Assembly (NCBI GenBank): GCA_963169105.1
Contig: OY720639.1
Location: 117,883,117 to 117,947,116 of the forward strand
DNA: 64,000 bases
From: Ceriagrion tenellum
Taxonomy: Eukaryota; Arthropoda; Insecta; Odonata; Coenagrionidae
Direction: 5' to 3'
Made by a program: the position numbers and the translations under genes
The notes under the pieces: generated by a model
Told to the model about the DNA's origin: nothing
Databases searched by the model: none
The model's input: the letters and a program-made list of their open reading frames with translations, nothing else
Part shown: piece after piece, positions 1 to 10,803 of the stretch
Position numbering within the stretch: position 1 is the stretch's first letter
Layout: each line of letters starts with the position of its first letter

Positions 1-480
1 TTGATTGGTTTTCTGTCCTCAGCTGCTTGACCAGCAAATGTCCCCAGGTGGAATTTTGAGTCTGTTCGGCACCCACGTCTTCAACTCTCTTATTTTTCCC
101 CTCATGAAGTTGTACAAGAGAGACATCCTCTGGAAATAGTCTATTTTTTTAGACATTACTTGGCAGATTGCTTATTTCACATTTTCTCCAAAACACCTGG
201 ATGCACAATCTTCAGGCCGACTGTCCAATGTATTGGTATCTTTATCTTAATGTGTGGAGGGGGTTGTTGGGTACCAAGTTGAAATGACTCTTGGCACCTT
301 TCTTTAATAGTAGTTCTATGCCTGCGGCGCGAAGTAGACGTGGAAAATAATATTATCTTCATGCCGAATTTTAATGTATAGGTGTCGGTAATCTTCGTGT
401 GCAGATTTGTTTTACGCGTAATTGCTCCATTATATCTTGCGCAAAAATATTTGGAGCCTCTTAATTGGTTTCCTTGCCCT
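1..480. other. Unassigned flank, no gene seen
   Basis: Ordinary mixed-composition sequence. I see no domain-bearing frame, repeat or RNA gene before the C-rich block begins near 481. Confidence 0.5.
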
Positions 481-1090
481 CAGCCGCGAGGAAAATGGCC
501 CGAGTCGAAGTTTTGCGCCCGTCCAGCCCCCACTTCACCAACCCCGCATCAAGTTTTTCCCTCCTTATTCCACCCCCTCCGTTCCCGACCGCGTCCTCCT
601 CCTACTCTGCCGCCCCCCCCCCAACCCCTCCCGTCCTATCGGGCCGCCCAGCATCCCACCCCCCGTCTTGCGGCAGGCCCTACGCTGACCGGTCCGGCCC
701 CCTCGGCCGCCCACCCCTCGGACCGGCCGACCCTCCATCTTCCGCCCTCTCCGCTTCTTCCCTCCCTCAGCACACTCGGCATTCTTTAAGTACCCATTAG
801 GCAAATGAGGTCCAGGAGGAGAGTGGGCAGTTCGAGGGGGACCTCTGTGGGAGGAGGAGGAGGCGCGGGTGGCTATTCTCTCTTCCCTTATGCTCGCAAA
901 AGGGTGCTGCTGCCTTTTCCACCCCACTGCGATTCCTCCCCCGCCCTCTCTTCGCTCTCCGAACCATCTGGTGGACCGCAGGTCTACTGGTGAAGGCGGA
1001 GTAGGGGTTGGAGATGGGGTGGAGGTTGACGGTGGAGGAGAATTTTTCCTCCTAAGGGTGCGAGTGGATTGAGTGGAGAGGAGCAATCCC
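481..1090. other. Strand-switching C-rich/G-rich block 1
   Basis: About 500-790 is strongly C/T-rich with many CpGs. About 800-1080 is G/A-rich on the same strand. Long proline-rich or arginine/glycine-rich frames here are compositional and open in several frames at once, so I do not call genes. The block resembles those at 6040, 24838, 30175, 44030, 52540 and 57885. It could be a CpG-island-like regulatory region or a low-complexity repeat. Confidence 0.55.
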
Positions 1091-1324
1091 CCTCTCTTCG
1101 CTGAACAGATTCTCCTCCTCCTATTTATTTATTTCTCTTTTATAATTTTTCTCAGAGAATGGTGAAGTTGGCGATAAAGTTTCACGAGCACTTGCAAAGG
1201 GGACTCCTTCCTCCATCTCTGCCTCTCTCTTATTTTCTTTCAGTTTTGGACGTGGGTGTGGGATGTTCGTTGAAGTGTTAGGAGTGAAGGGGTGTTTTTT
1301 TATAGTATTTCTTTTTGCTTGGAT

Positions 1325-1595
1325 CGCCTCGGGATCTGAAGGGAGTGCACCCACTTTGATTCCTTCAGCCCTACCGTTGGGCCCTTTTGGGGGTGCTCAT
1401 CTTCTCGCAACCCCTGCCCTAGGCCCTTGTTGTGTTCTATGAATGGGAAGATTCGGAATCCTGAATAAAATCATCCCCAGCGTTGGAGGCGTATCATGCC
1501 GGGATGAAAGTTAACTAGTTGGGCTATGTCAAAGCTGACATATGAACTTTCGTAAGGATCCTATTTCAATTGGAAGATGAGCGGCTTTATCTATT
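1325..1595 (+). repeat. Direct repeat, copy 1
   Basis: Shares ordered blocks with 1860-2125: a CTTTGATTCCTTCAGC stretch, a GTGTTCTAT...ATAGGAA-like stretch, a CCTGAATAAAATCATCCCC stretch and AACTTTCGTAAGGATC. The offset is about 540 bp. The copies are clearly diverged, so the duplication is old. No coding potential is seen. Confidence 0.6.
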
Positions 1596-1859
1596 TTCGG
1601 ATCCGGTTAATTGATGTTAGCTTGTCTGACCTTCTTCAAGACGTTAAGCTGGATTCTTTGGAGGAGTCTCCTCATTTGTGCTACTGCATTTAGTAACTGT
1701 TCCAGAAGGCGTAAAAGTACTTAAGTTTTCGTACCACCGTCATTTCGGTTTGAGTCAGTCGATGCTTAACTTTGGTGACTGATTGGGAACCTATGTTTCA
1801 ATCGTGGTAGCCTTTGCCCAGTTTCAATTGCTTTAAGGAGGTAGGACTTCACTTGAAAG

Positions 1860-2125
1860 AGACTAATGACAGAGCCTCGGGAACTAAAGGAAGTGCTTCT
1901 AACTTTGATTCCTTCAGCGGAGCCTTGGGATTGATCTTTCTCCTCCAAACCTCAATTATACGCCCTCTTAGTGTTCTATTAATAGGAAAAGTCCTTCGGG
2001 ATCCAGAATAAAATTATTCCCCGTCAATAAAAGAGTTTCCCTGCTTGAGCAGATTGAACGAGATTGAAGTTGTCTAAGTCGAGGTACTAACTTTCGTAAA
2101 GATCTTATTACTCTGGGCAAAGTCC
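1860..2125 (+). repeat. Direct repeat, copy 2
   Basis: Partner of 1325-1595 in the same orientation, with the same order of conserved words (CTTTGATTCCTTCAGC, CAGAATAAAATTATTCCCC, AACTTTCGTAAAGATC). It may be a tandem segmental duplication or two members of an unnamed dispersed repeat. Confidence 0.6.
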
Positions 2126-3097
2126 ATCTTCCTCCCAAATTCCTCATTTTTAATAGGTATTTGTTTTTATTTCCCTCCGCATGTGAATTAAAAGAAGAAG
2201 TCAAAATAATATATAGAAGTAATTGCTCATTATTTACTGCAGTATCCAAGAGCTTTGCGATGGGAAAGAGGTGCTCACTAATTGGAGACAACTTGTAATT
2301 GGGGCTTTTGGTTGGAATATATGTAAGTCCAGTGAAGAGCCTCTTATGGATTCTTGCTTATGTGATGCAGGGAACTGGGCGTTCAGGTGGAATAATGAGA
2401 GGACATTGTTGGCATTTGAGATTTGAGCTTGGAGAAGGATGGTAAAGTTCAGGTAGTCGGAATGGAAGGCATTCGAAGAAGTGCTAGGCTTGGCTGGTGA
2501 GGATTGTTAGTTGCTGAAAAAAATTGTAAGATCGGAAGTTAGGTCCATAAATCAGGTCAAATATGCGAGGGGATGTTATTAAAGTGGAAAATGCTGAGCA
2601 AGTAGGGATGTGAGAGCTATTGTGTAAGGCTACTTAACGATCTGTAGAGAAATAGGTATTGTGCCGATCTGAAGGAAAAAAACCGTCTGAGGAAGTTCCT
2701 GTGTTAAAAGAGCATGTGCATTTAATGTTACCCACATTTAAACCTATATGAGTTAGTGTGTATCTTCATTTGATAATCGGCGACATTAACTTTTATATAT
2801 CTACACCAGTTATTATTGATTAGGAGTATGTGCCCCAGTTAGTACATTTGGGTATTACTTTAAAAATATACGTCTCAAAATTGTTCGTTTACTGTCATTT
2901 TTTCTTATTCCCAGCCACTTTTCGTCAGTGAATGATGATCTTATGAATGTATTTTAGCGATTTAGTCTCTTGTTTGAAAACCTTAATTTCGGTCTTATTT
3001 AAACACATGAAGAGCCTCTCGGTATAGAATCAAGAGAGAAACAAAAAGTACTTTTAAAATTGTTCCCGCGAGGCCAGAATTCTGAGTTAAATTAAAG
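2126..3097. other. Unassigned
   Basis: AT-leaning sequence with no recognised gene, repeat or structure. Frames are short and lack recognisable motifs. Confidence 0.5.
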
Positions 3098-3195
3098 AAA
3101 TGGGCAATTTTCCACATTTATACTGTGGCAATTGGCAAAAAAATTTGCACTTTTCCACAATTATTTTGTGAAAAATAGCCAATTTTCTTGAATAT
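3098..3195. repeat. Possible relic of the foldback family
   Basis: An imperfect inverted repeat. The left arm contains GGGCAATTTTCCACA; the reverse complement of the right arm contains TTGGCTATTTTTCACA. The word GGCAATTTTCCACA also ends the foldback at 5484-5694. The core is missing, so this is a weak call. Confidence 0.3.
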
Positions 3196-5483
3196 AATTA
3201 TGAAATTCCACCAGATCTTGCCTGAAACAACTCTTTATATACATAATTCTGTGATTTTCATACACCAAGATAAAGCTAGCTATTTTTAACACCATTCCAG
3301 GATAGTAGTCTCTGTGAAAAGAGGCGAGAGATCTCGCTGTTTGCATTCATCAGAAAAGATGTTGTTTCACGAACGTTAGTGATTCATTCCAAACTAATGA
3401 GATGTTTTTGCGCTAAAATGTTACTCGCGGGGAAAATTCTTCCCAGCGTTACGAAAAAGGAGGTCGGCGTCCGCTAGCTGAGATTTTCTTTTGTGGAAAA
3501 CTCTCTAGTCTCACGGTGATGGCGGAGTGGCCATTGTCGAGTGGGTGGATGCTGTCTACCTCTCATTCAATATTGGATTTCTTCTGCATGTAGGAGCTGC
3601 ACTAAGCGCTCCGGTTGAGAGACTATAGACGGATCCCATTTCACTTCCATTCCGGAACCGCAGCGGAATTAGGAGTGGCGATAAACATTTCCACTCGAGC
3701 CTTGTCGAATGAGAAAAGAGAATGAGGAAAAAAACGTCCGTCCATCCGTTTTAGGTGGCTACGATGAATAAAAAACTCGTTGTTCAGCTGGATTCCGTCC
3801 GTGGAGGCTCCCTTGTCCGTTCCTTCATCAATGCCTTCTCGGCTACCGTTCCCTCCTGTATCCTTATTCCGCCGGCTCCCCTTAATTGGTAACCACTTCT
3901 GCTTGTTCTTAAAGGGATCGGTTTCCTGTGTGTCGCGCGGCGACTCGTTTGAATTAGCAAAGGAAAGCCGTTCGTGGGTCAGCTGCGCATTGTCAAGGGA
4001 AGCGCATGTCAAGCAGTGTGATGGTGGTGGTGCTGGCCTTTTTTTGAAAAAAAAACAACGGGGATAGTGGTGATTTCTGCTCTGGAGGATAAAGGGAACT
4101 TTGTTAACAAACTCCGATCATCAGTTTACCTTTGCTGTGATCGATTCCTCTTGATGTAAATCAACGGATTTATAACCTGCTGCGGAAGTGAGAGAACATT
4201 CTTCGCTTATTTTTGGCCTTCTGTTCCGAAAATCTGAGTTTTAGGAGGCATACTCACGTATTGGCTATCTAAAATAAGGCCATTCCTGATTAAGGTAGTG
4301 CGAGCGAGATAGTTCCGCAGTCATAATAGAGACCATATTCGAAATATACATTTTGATTTCACCAGCCGTGGGAAGCGCGCATTTAATATTGCATTATTCA
4401 TGGTGCAATAATTTAGTTTCACATGACAGAAATTGTAAGTAATTAAATGATAACATCTAAATAAATCTTTAACTTGACTCATTTTTTCCACGCGGTATGT
4501 TTGAAACTCCATCAAAACAGAAGGTTTATTGTGATCCCGATGAATTAACTGCGGTGACAATATGATTAATTTTCAAAAATAGTTGAGAAAACATAAAAAC
4601 TGCACACTGTTAATTTTTGACGAGAACTAAGTATTAGAAATTCCTCATTTGTTAAATAAGGTTTCTCTTGAATAACTACACATTCCATTTCCCATGTAAA
4701 GGGGATGGTATTTTTTGACAAATATCTCGTAAAGTAATGTGGTAAGGGGTTGAATTTTTAGTGTCAATCGGAGGGTGATATATTTTTCTTTAAAATTAGA
4801 CCAAATACATTGATTTCTAGGTAAAATGATATTTCGCTCAAATTACCTTAAATGCATCTTATGAAGAGCAATATTCTGCTTTAAACTCATCAATGCTTCA
4901 CGAGCGAAACACTATCGTGTAAGTCATATCATTTTCTTTAATGTGATCGCAAAACAACGGGTGCTTTCATCCAAATGATATCTCATCGTGCATTAAGTAT
5001 ATCAGATTAATCTCTGACCTTGTAAGTAAAAACGTTTCTCTCCTGACATCAAATCATATTATTGATACCTTAAGAATTATTACGATGGCCAATATGTGAC
5101 TGAATTTTCTACTCGTTATTTTCATAGAATCCCACATCTCGCACCTTTGTAGCGCTTTCGTTAATGTGAGTTAAAAAGTTTTTAACTTGTAGTTAGTTTT
5201 TATAAACATGAATAATATGCAGTATACTCAATGCGAGTTATTATGGCAAGACATTTTGTTTTCATTACCTCTGTGCAAGCATTGCATTCTCGCGTCTGAG
5301 AGTGAGCACAAATCGAAGAAAATGGTGCATTTAGAGTCCTTCCAAGATGATACCGCAGTTGAAATATATTGATGTGACTTAGGAATAAATTAAAAGCAAG
5401 CGATCTTTCACGATTCTATGATTTGAACGAAGGCGACTGTATAAAAAGAGATGTTTCAGGCGTAATCTGGTGGAATGACATAA
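3196..5483. other. Unassigned
   Basis: About 2.3 kb, mostly AT-rich. The frame at 3780-4067 is serine/proline-rich with no motif I recognise. No gene is supported. Confidence 0.5.
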
Positions 5484-5694
5484 TTAATGAAAGTTGGCAA
5501 TTTTCCACAATATAAACTTTAATGCGACCGGTTTCGATGTACTACATCATGATGTAGTCCATCTACATCTATGTGATGATGTAGTACATGGAAATCGAGG
5601 GGGGGTGTACATCATCATCACCTGATGATGATGTAGTACATCGAAACCTGTCGTATTAAAGTTTATATCGTGGAAAATTGCCAATTTTCATTAA
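5484..5694. mobile_element. Inverted-repeat foldback element 1
   Basis: About 210 bp. The arms are long and near-complementary: the left arm runs from TTAATGAAAGTTGGC through TTTCCACAATATAAAC and CGACCGGTTTCGATG, and the right arm mirrors it. The centre holds ATCATCATCA/TGATGATGAT words. Family members share TTCCACAAT, ...TTAAT.CGACC and GGTTTCGATG with the elements at 8589, 10649 and 51145. It has no coding capacity and looks like a MITE or foldback element. See the entry at 5622 for a ribozyme-like core. Confidence 0.8.
5622..5652 (+). ncRNA. Hammerhead-like core in foldback 1
   Basis: On the + strand CTGATGA (5622-5628) is followed by a possible stem II, GATGT-AGT-ACATC (5630-5642), then GAAA (5643-5646), a short CCTG and GTC's TC ending at 5652. 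This matches the order CUGANGA - stem II - GAAA - short stem III - UH of type I hammerheads. I see no convincing stem I, and CTGATGA arises inside the hairpin loop. It may be coincidental or degenerate. Confidence 0.25.
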
Positions 5695-6039
5695 ATTAAA
5701 AAGGCCACCGTTTTGGATTCTTCCGTCTCGTGATTCCCTTTCCCAAACGGCACTAGACTTGTATACTAATTGCCTGCATTTCTGTGAGCTACGCCGTTAT
5801 CTTTGACGAAATATAGTACAGGAAGAAAATGCGTGGTATGAACTCTCGTTGTTTCTTTTGGCACTCATTAATGCTCCCGAATTCGCAATCCGGTTGCGTA
5901 TGCGATTCCTTGAATTTCCAGTGATTCCTTCCAAAGCAGTTCGTTGCGTCCAGCCAAGGAATGTAAATCCCTCCCCCCTTCCCATTAGGTGACACTGGAG
6001 GATGGGGTCCGTGGCTATTTTGTGTCACTCTGCTCGGTG
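5695..6039. other. Unassigned
   Basis: No recognised gene or repeat between the foldback and the next skewed block. Confidence 0.45.
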
Positions 6040-6840
6040 CGGACACCAGTTTAGTGGTGGGAGGGAGGGGGGATGAGAGACGGGGAGGGGTGGAGTATAT
6101 GGAAGGGGGGGAGCACAAAAGCAATTGTCCAAAAGGGAGTGGTCAGCCCTTCCAATTGGCGGCGGTGATGTCCAGGGTGGTGGGACGTACGGGGAAGGGG
6201 AACAGGACCCTGGATGGTCACCCTGTGGGACACCCCCCGCCCCCCCTGTCGTTGGGTGCGCGCGCGGGGGCAGAGCAAGGCAGGGGTGGTTACCCATTCG
6301 GCCGTGAGAGACACGTGCACCTTATACGGTGGGGCTTAAAGACCCTCCTTTGCCACGGAATACATTACCTGTAACCTCTTTTTAAAGCTCATTCCGACAC
6401 CTCTACGGTCCAGATGCTTGTCCACCACACCGGTTCATCCCATCCTCCCCGCTTGGGTTTTTTTCCCCATCGGACTCGTCCGCCGTTCCTTCCCCCGCGA
6501 TCCAATGCCTCCCTGGAACACCACCCCGTTCCCCGCCCTTTCATCCTCCTCGCTATCCTTTTTTCCTCAGATATTACGCACCCTTTTAACTTTCCACCCA
6601 CCTTTTGTTTTCCACCACCGTCCGTGAGCCATTGTCTCTCTCCTCCTATTTCTATTCCAATCCCTTTTGTTTTATTTCGCATCTCCCTGCTCGCCTCCCC
6701 TCCCACCCCCCCCCATCGCGTTTCTGCAATTGGATCGCTTCCGAGTTTCCCTCTCTTGTTATTTCCTCCTCTAGACGTCGCCGCCGCTCTCCCTCCCATT
6801 ATACTCCCATAGGTACACCGTTCGCCCTTCTCTTATATCC
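6040..6840. other. Strand-switching G-rich/C-rich block 2
   Basis: About 6040-6290 is G-rich on the + strand. About 6400-6830 is C/T-rich. Several overlapping frames on both strands translate to proline-rich or glycine/arginine-rich strings, which is typical of composition rather than coding. No protein is supported. Confidence 0.5.
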
Positions 6841-6913
6841 TTCGCCCGTTTTAGTTTTTAATTGCGCTCGTGTCTCGAGTCGTCTCCCGTACCAAGGGAA
6901 CGAGGGAGGACCG

Positions 6914-6936
6914 AGAGGAGAGAGAGAGAGAGAGTC
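6914..6936 (+). repeat. (GA)n microsatellite
   Basis: A short run of GA dinucleotides flanked by imperfect GAGGA words. Confidence 0.8.
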
Positions 6937-7992
6937 TCAAGAATTTCCTCGGAGTTTGTTATTTTTTTGCCTCCAATCGCCTGTCGATCACATTCTCCGC
7001 CAAGGCCGTGGTGATTTTGCTTCTTGTTTTTTACTCCTTTGTGTTTTTCCACGATGGGAACAGTGGCATTTGGAGTCGGAATTGCCTCATTTCGAAGGGA
7101 TCCTGTGTCCATGCCCAGCGTGCTTGCATGCGCGTTCGTATCCTTTTTTGCCCTCCATTTCTGTTTTCAATTTTGGCTGAAAAGTATTCGGCTTCATTTG
7201 CGTCCAAAAGTGGTAAAAAGCCGTCGATTTAGCGGATTACTCTATCTCATAACCTAACCTACTTGCATAAAGGAAATTAGTTGCATCAGTTGCCCGCTTT
7301 TATTGCCACGGTTATGTGTTTGTAATAATTAGGTGATACCTATTAGACATTGTCGCTGTTCTCAAGAATGGCTTACGTACATATTTAGCTTAGACTCGTA
7401 GAACAAGGAGTATGACATCTGTACAATGATTTGTAGCATTATGCTATCAGAAATTCCTTGATAATACGTATTGCTTGATATTCACTTCGGATTCTTAATT
7501 TGCATAGTTTTTTTGTATTTGTATGTGTTACAGCTCGGAGCCCGTCAGTGGTTTAACGAACTACGCTTGTTTTGGCTACTGAAGTACTTCTGATCGCTGA
7601 GCATTTTTTTAGTTATAGTTTGAAGTACAGCCATCTCTTTCTACTGATGTTTACTTAATTTTGATGAAATCCACATGTTAAAATAAAAAAATGATTCTTG
7701 TAATCCGTATTTTTTACTCAAAATTAATACCTACCAAATTATGAATACGTACGAAAAATAAATACCTGAGAGATCTGATGACACCTCAAAAATGTGACTG
7801 CAGGATTATACAAACCACCAGAATTTTCTCAAAATGCAAAAATTAACAACAGGCTAGAAGCCGTCGCTGTTATTGTGAAAACTGCCCTAATTTGGTATAC
7901 CTGTCTCATCTTTTAGAATGATGTTTTTGGTTATGGTGAAGGTGTTTCGCAAAGGGATAGTAAGGCATTGTTTCTCTTATTTTCATTTTGTC
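6937..7992. other. Unassigned
   Basis: No recognised coding motif. The frames at 6605-7257 are hydrophobic or serine-rich without family features. A short ATAACCTAACCTA word at about 7248 is not an array. Confidence 0.45.
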
Positions 7993-7995
7993 TTA

Positions 7996-8497
7996 AGGCC
8001 ACGTTGCACGATACATTTTATTGTACAAGCGAATGCCTGAACTCCTTCATGATGAAAAATTATACCGTGTAAAATTATACCGTGTATTCCTTCCTGCATC
8101 GGGGGATAAGGGATTGGAATGAGTTACCCAAAGAAGTATTATAGCCCTTCCCAAATAAGACACTGACGTTAATGACGAGATTGAGGGGAGTTGTACTGTG
8201 AGGATTTTCCCCCTATATTTTTCTAAGGTAATAACTTTGCTTTTTTTGTATTTTGGCAATGTCTTTGTTTTTAATTTTTACATGTATGTATATTGGTATT
8301 TGCTCGGTATCTGTGTTACCACCGGACCATATGGTCTACTTGTAGCAATTTCTTATTAATAATAAAGCGGCATTTTGCATGATTGCCTGAATTACTGCAC
8401 GAGAAATAAAACCTGTTCTAATTCCACTCATTTTCTTGTACCATATATTTTATGATACATTCGTTTTTACAATAAAATGAACCGTGTAATATGGCCT
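7996..8497. mobile_element. PIF/Harbinger-like MITE containing a LINE insertion
   Basis: Terminal inverted repeats of about 42 bp: the left starts AGGCCACGTTGCACG and the right, reverse-complemented, starts AGGCCATATTACACGG. Both continue through CATTTTATTGTA and CGAATG. A TTA flanks each end (7993-7995 and 8498-8500), the 3-bp duplication typical of PIF/Harbinger elements. Without the inserted LINE tail (8044-8383) the element is about 150 bp and has no gene. The superfamily is inferred from the TTA duplication only. Confidence 0.65.
8044..8383 (+). mobile_element. 5'-truncated LINE 3' end inserted in the MITE
   Basis: About 340 bp. The plus strand encodes a degraded non-LTR C-terminus (FLHRGIRDWNELPKEVL, resembling the common RDWN.LP motif at the end of such ORF2 proteins). 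A noncoding tail follows, ending in AATAATAAAG. TGCCTGAACT (8034-8043) and TGCCTGAATT (8384-8393) flank it, a 10-bp target duplication with one mismatch. It postdates the MITE. Confidence 0.65.
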
Positions 8498-8588
8498 TTA
8501 TGCAAAACCCGCTTTGATAACATTTCTAATGCAGCATATAGACGTGTGCAATGCAGTTAAGCTACCTCTCTCCTAACGTTTCTGCACT

Positions 8589-8770
8589 GATGATTTTAAA
8601 TGAATTCACTTTGTAATATTCCACAATGGTTTTTATTACTCCGACCTAGGTTTCGTCTCAAGTTAAGTCTTTATCAAGACCCTGATAATGACTTAACTTG
8701 AGTCGAAACCTAGGCTAGAGTAATCAAAACCATTGTGGAATATTGCTAAGTGAATTCATTTAAAATCATC
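8589..8770. mobile_element. Inverted-repeat foldback element 2
   Basis: About 182 bp, with arms of about 75 bp. Both ends read GATGATTTTAAATGAATTCA in their own orientation. The arms continue AATATTCCACAATGGTTTT, ATTACT, and CCTAGGTTTCG. The centre on the + strand has CCTGATAATGACT...AGTCGAAACCTAGG. The TTCCACAAT/ATTAC/GGTTTCG order places it in the same family as the element at 5484. No coding capacity. Confidence 0.8.
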
Positions 8771-9743
8771 GCAATGTTGTTCCACCAAGTTAAGCCAGAA
8801 AATTTATTATATTTTTCTGTACTGTTTAGATATAACTGATATATCTCGAGACGGTGAGTCACTCCCCCAGCAATTCACTTCAGCATCTACCTTTACCTAT
8901 GCTCATTTTTTGTTCACGAGTTAGTGTAAACCTTATTCTCGGTAGCACGCCTTCCTAGAAAGACCTCGATCCAACCCCTTCTTCTTGGCCGCCAGGGAGT
9001 CTAGGGGGAGGATGAGTACGGCTGAGAGTGTGAGGTGAAACCGTCGGAAAGGGGAACGAAAGGGAAGGTGGATAAAGTGGGAGGAAGGAAAGAGGAGAGA
9101 AAGTGGAGCCCTGGAGAGGAAGGAGGCGAGGAGTAGGGGGTTAGGGGTCGTGGGGAGGAAGAGGATGGGTGAGAAGACATATGAAGCGGAAAATTACTCC
9201 GAGATGAAGGTGTAGGAAAAATAAGTCGGCAGAGGTGTGGTGGTTGGTTTGTGTGGCTGAGATGTGAGGTGTCAGGGGGTGGAAGGCCTCTGCCTCGAGG
9301 TGAAAGGACGGGAGGGCAGATCTGTGTGTGCTGGATGGAGGGAAAAGACGTGAGCGCTTCTTGAAGAAAGTGCGAGGACGAGGCTCCAAGTACAGCACTT
9401 AGATATGAGGGATTAATCGTCGCAATAGTCTCAGGCCTTCGTTTGCCCCAACAGATTAGATCTCACCAGAGATGGAGGGTGATTTCACGACCTGCTATTT
9501 TTGCTTGAATGATCTCGTTTTCACGATTCTGTCCCGTGATACGATCCGCGAACTGATAGAACAGACGAAATAAAAGAGATACTTTGTCAAACTGATAAGT
9601 TCAAAATACCTTTTTTGGCTTTAGCATGAGACACATTGCTACAGGTTATCTTTGTCCTCTCCCCGTTCCATTTTCCCTATTTCCTCAACTTAAATGGCTG
9701 GTATCCTAACAATTCCTGCCTCTCGCCTCTGCGGCGGCTTGCA
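8771..9743. other. Unassigned, purine-rich in part
   Basis: About 9000-9170 is strongly G/A-rich on the + strand. The minus frame at 9141-9398 is the antisense reading of this low-complexity DNA. No gene is supported. Confidence 0.45.
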
Positions 9744-9980
9744 GGGTACATCTACATCCACATAATGAGTGTTAGATCACCAGCCGCGTAAAGATGTAAG
9801 TTTTTGGGAGGTGAAATGGTGACATGTATTATAAAAGTGTATTTAGTGGAGCTCAGTTTTTATTGTGTTCGTTTATTTTGCGGAAAGAACGAGTTTTTGC
9901 ATCTATCTGTTCGGCATTGTATCCCTCTTATTTTATCGCATCTGTTAGACCTAGAGGTGTACTGAGGAGTCATGATAATA
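9744..9980 (-). mobile_element. LINE 3' end, family L1 of this window, minus strand
   Basis: The minus strand encodes the ORF2 terminus with SR(S)NRCDKIR and CRTDR.KN(S)FFP, as do the copies at 22600 and 27849. It is followed by the same 3' UTR (TGGAGCTCA near 9848 on the + strand, TTACACGGCTGGTGA-like). The 3' end is ATGTGGATGTAGATGTA, matching the ATGTAGATGTAG tail at 28151. It is heavily 5'-truncated. Family resemblance is to CR1/L2-type non-LTR elements, which is inference. Confidence 0.75.
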
Positions 9981-10648
9981 AGGGAAGGATGTAGATGTAA
10001 ATTACTACTAGCATACACTGACATACTCATGCATAACATGCACCTCAAGATTAAGTGCCAACTCCGCATTGGAATGATTGTCCATTTTAGCAGACTTGTT
10101 GCCATTATCATCTCACACATGTCACTCTTCATAAATTAATCCGGGTGATATTAGTTAATTACAGGGGCCGATAAAGTTCGCGGTTCGGTTTGTTTTGATT
10201 GGTACTTCCCCGACTCTGGAAGGCATGGAATATCTTATGAACACCAGTTTCCCTATTCTCCAACGAATTACGAGGCCGGCCACCTTCTACCCTCAGCGCC
10301 CCCCCTCCTCCCCCTCCTTCCACTCCACCCCATAATTCTCTTATTATATCTGGGTATTTGTGGCTTTTAAAATTGCAACTGAAACATGCAAATATTTAGC
10401 TTTAATGCCGAAACTCCCGGCTTAGGATTCCATCATGTAATCTAATCCATTAGCTCTTTTGTTACGGTTATATAGGATTTCGCATTTGATCGGTAGGACT
10501 GTCCGGAGGTTCCCTCACTTAATTTGCAACACTATATTTTTTGAATTGCTAAAGTAAGCAAAAAATCTAATTATAGTTTTTATGAATGTGAGAAATTATC
10601 AGAATAACCTGGTCACTAATTGGGACATACTGGTAGATTAATAACTTC
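9981..10648. other. Unassigned
   Basis: No recognised features. A short C-rich run occurs near 10295-10330. Confidence 0.45.
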
Positions 10649-10803
10649 GTAATTTTCCATAATTTTATTACAATGCGACTGAACGGTTTTGATGTTCTGA
10701 CATCATCTTCGTAGTTCTAAGTTTAGGCACTTAGAACGCGAATGATGATCTATGAACATCGAGAGCGGTCAGTCTTATTGAAATAAAATTATGGAAAATT
10801 ATA
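10649..10803. mobile_element. Inverted-repeat foldback element 3
   Basis: About 155 bp. The left arm is AATTTTCCATAATTTTATT.CAATGCGACTGAACGG; the right arm mirrors it with ATAAAATTATGGAAAATTAT. An inner hairpin of AGTTCTAAGT/ACTTAGAAC sits at the centre. The TTTCCA.AAT...ATGCGAC...TTT.GATG order matches foldback 1. The hammerhead-like words are degraded (GAGA in place of GAAA on the + strand). Confidence 0.7.

Noticed and set aside
382..1086. Long open frames on both strands in the first C/G block
   Set aside because: They are open in several phases at once and are almost pure Pro/Ser or Gly/Arg, as expected from composition alone.
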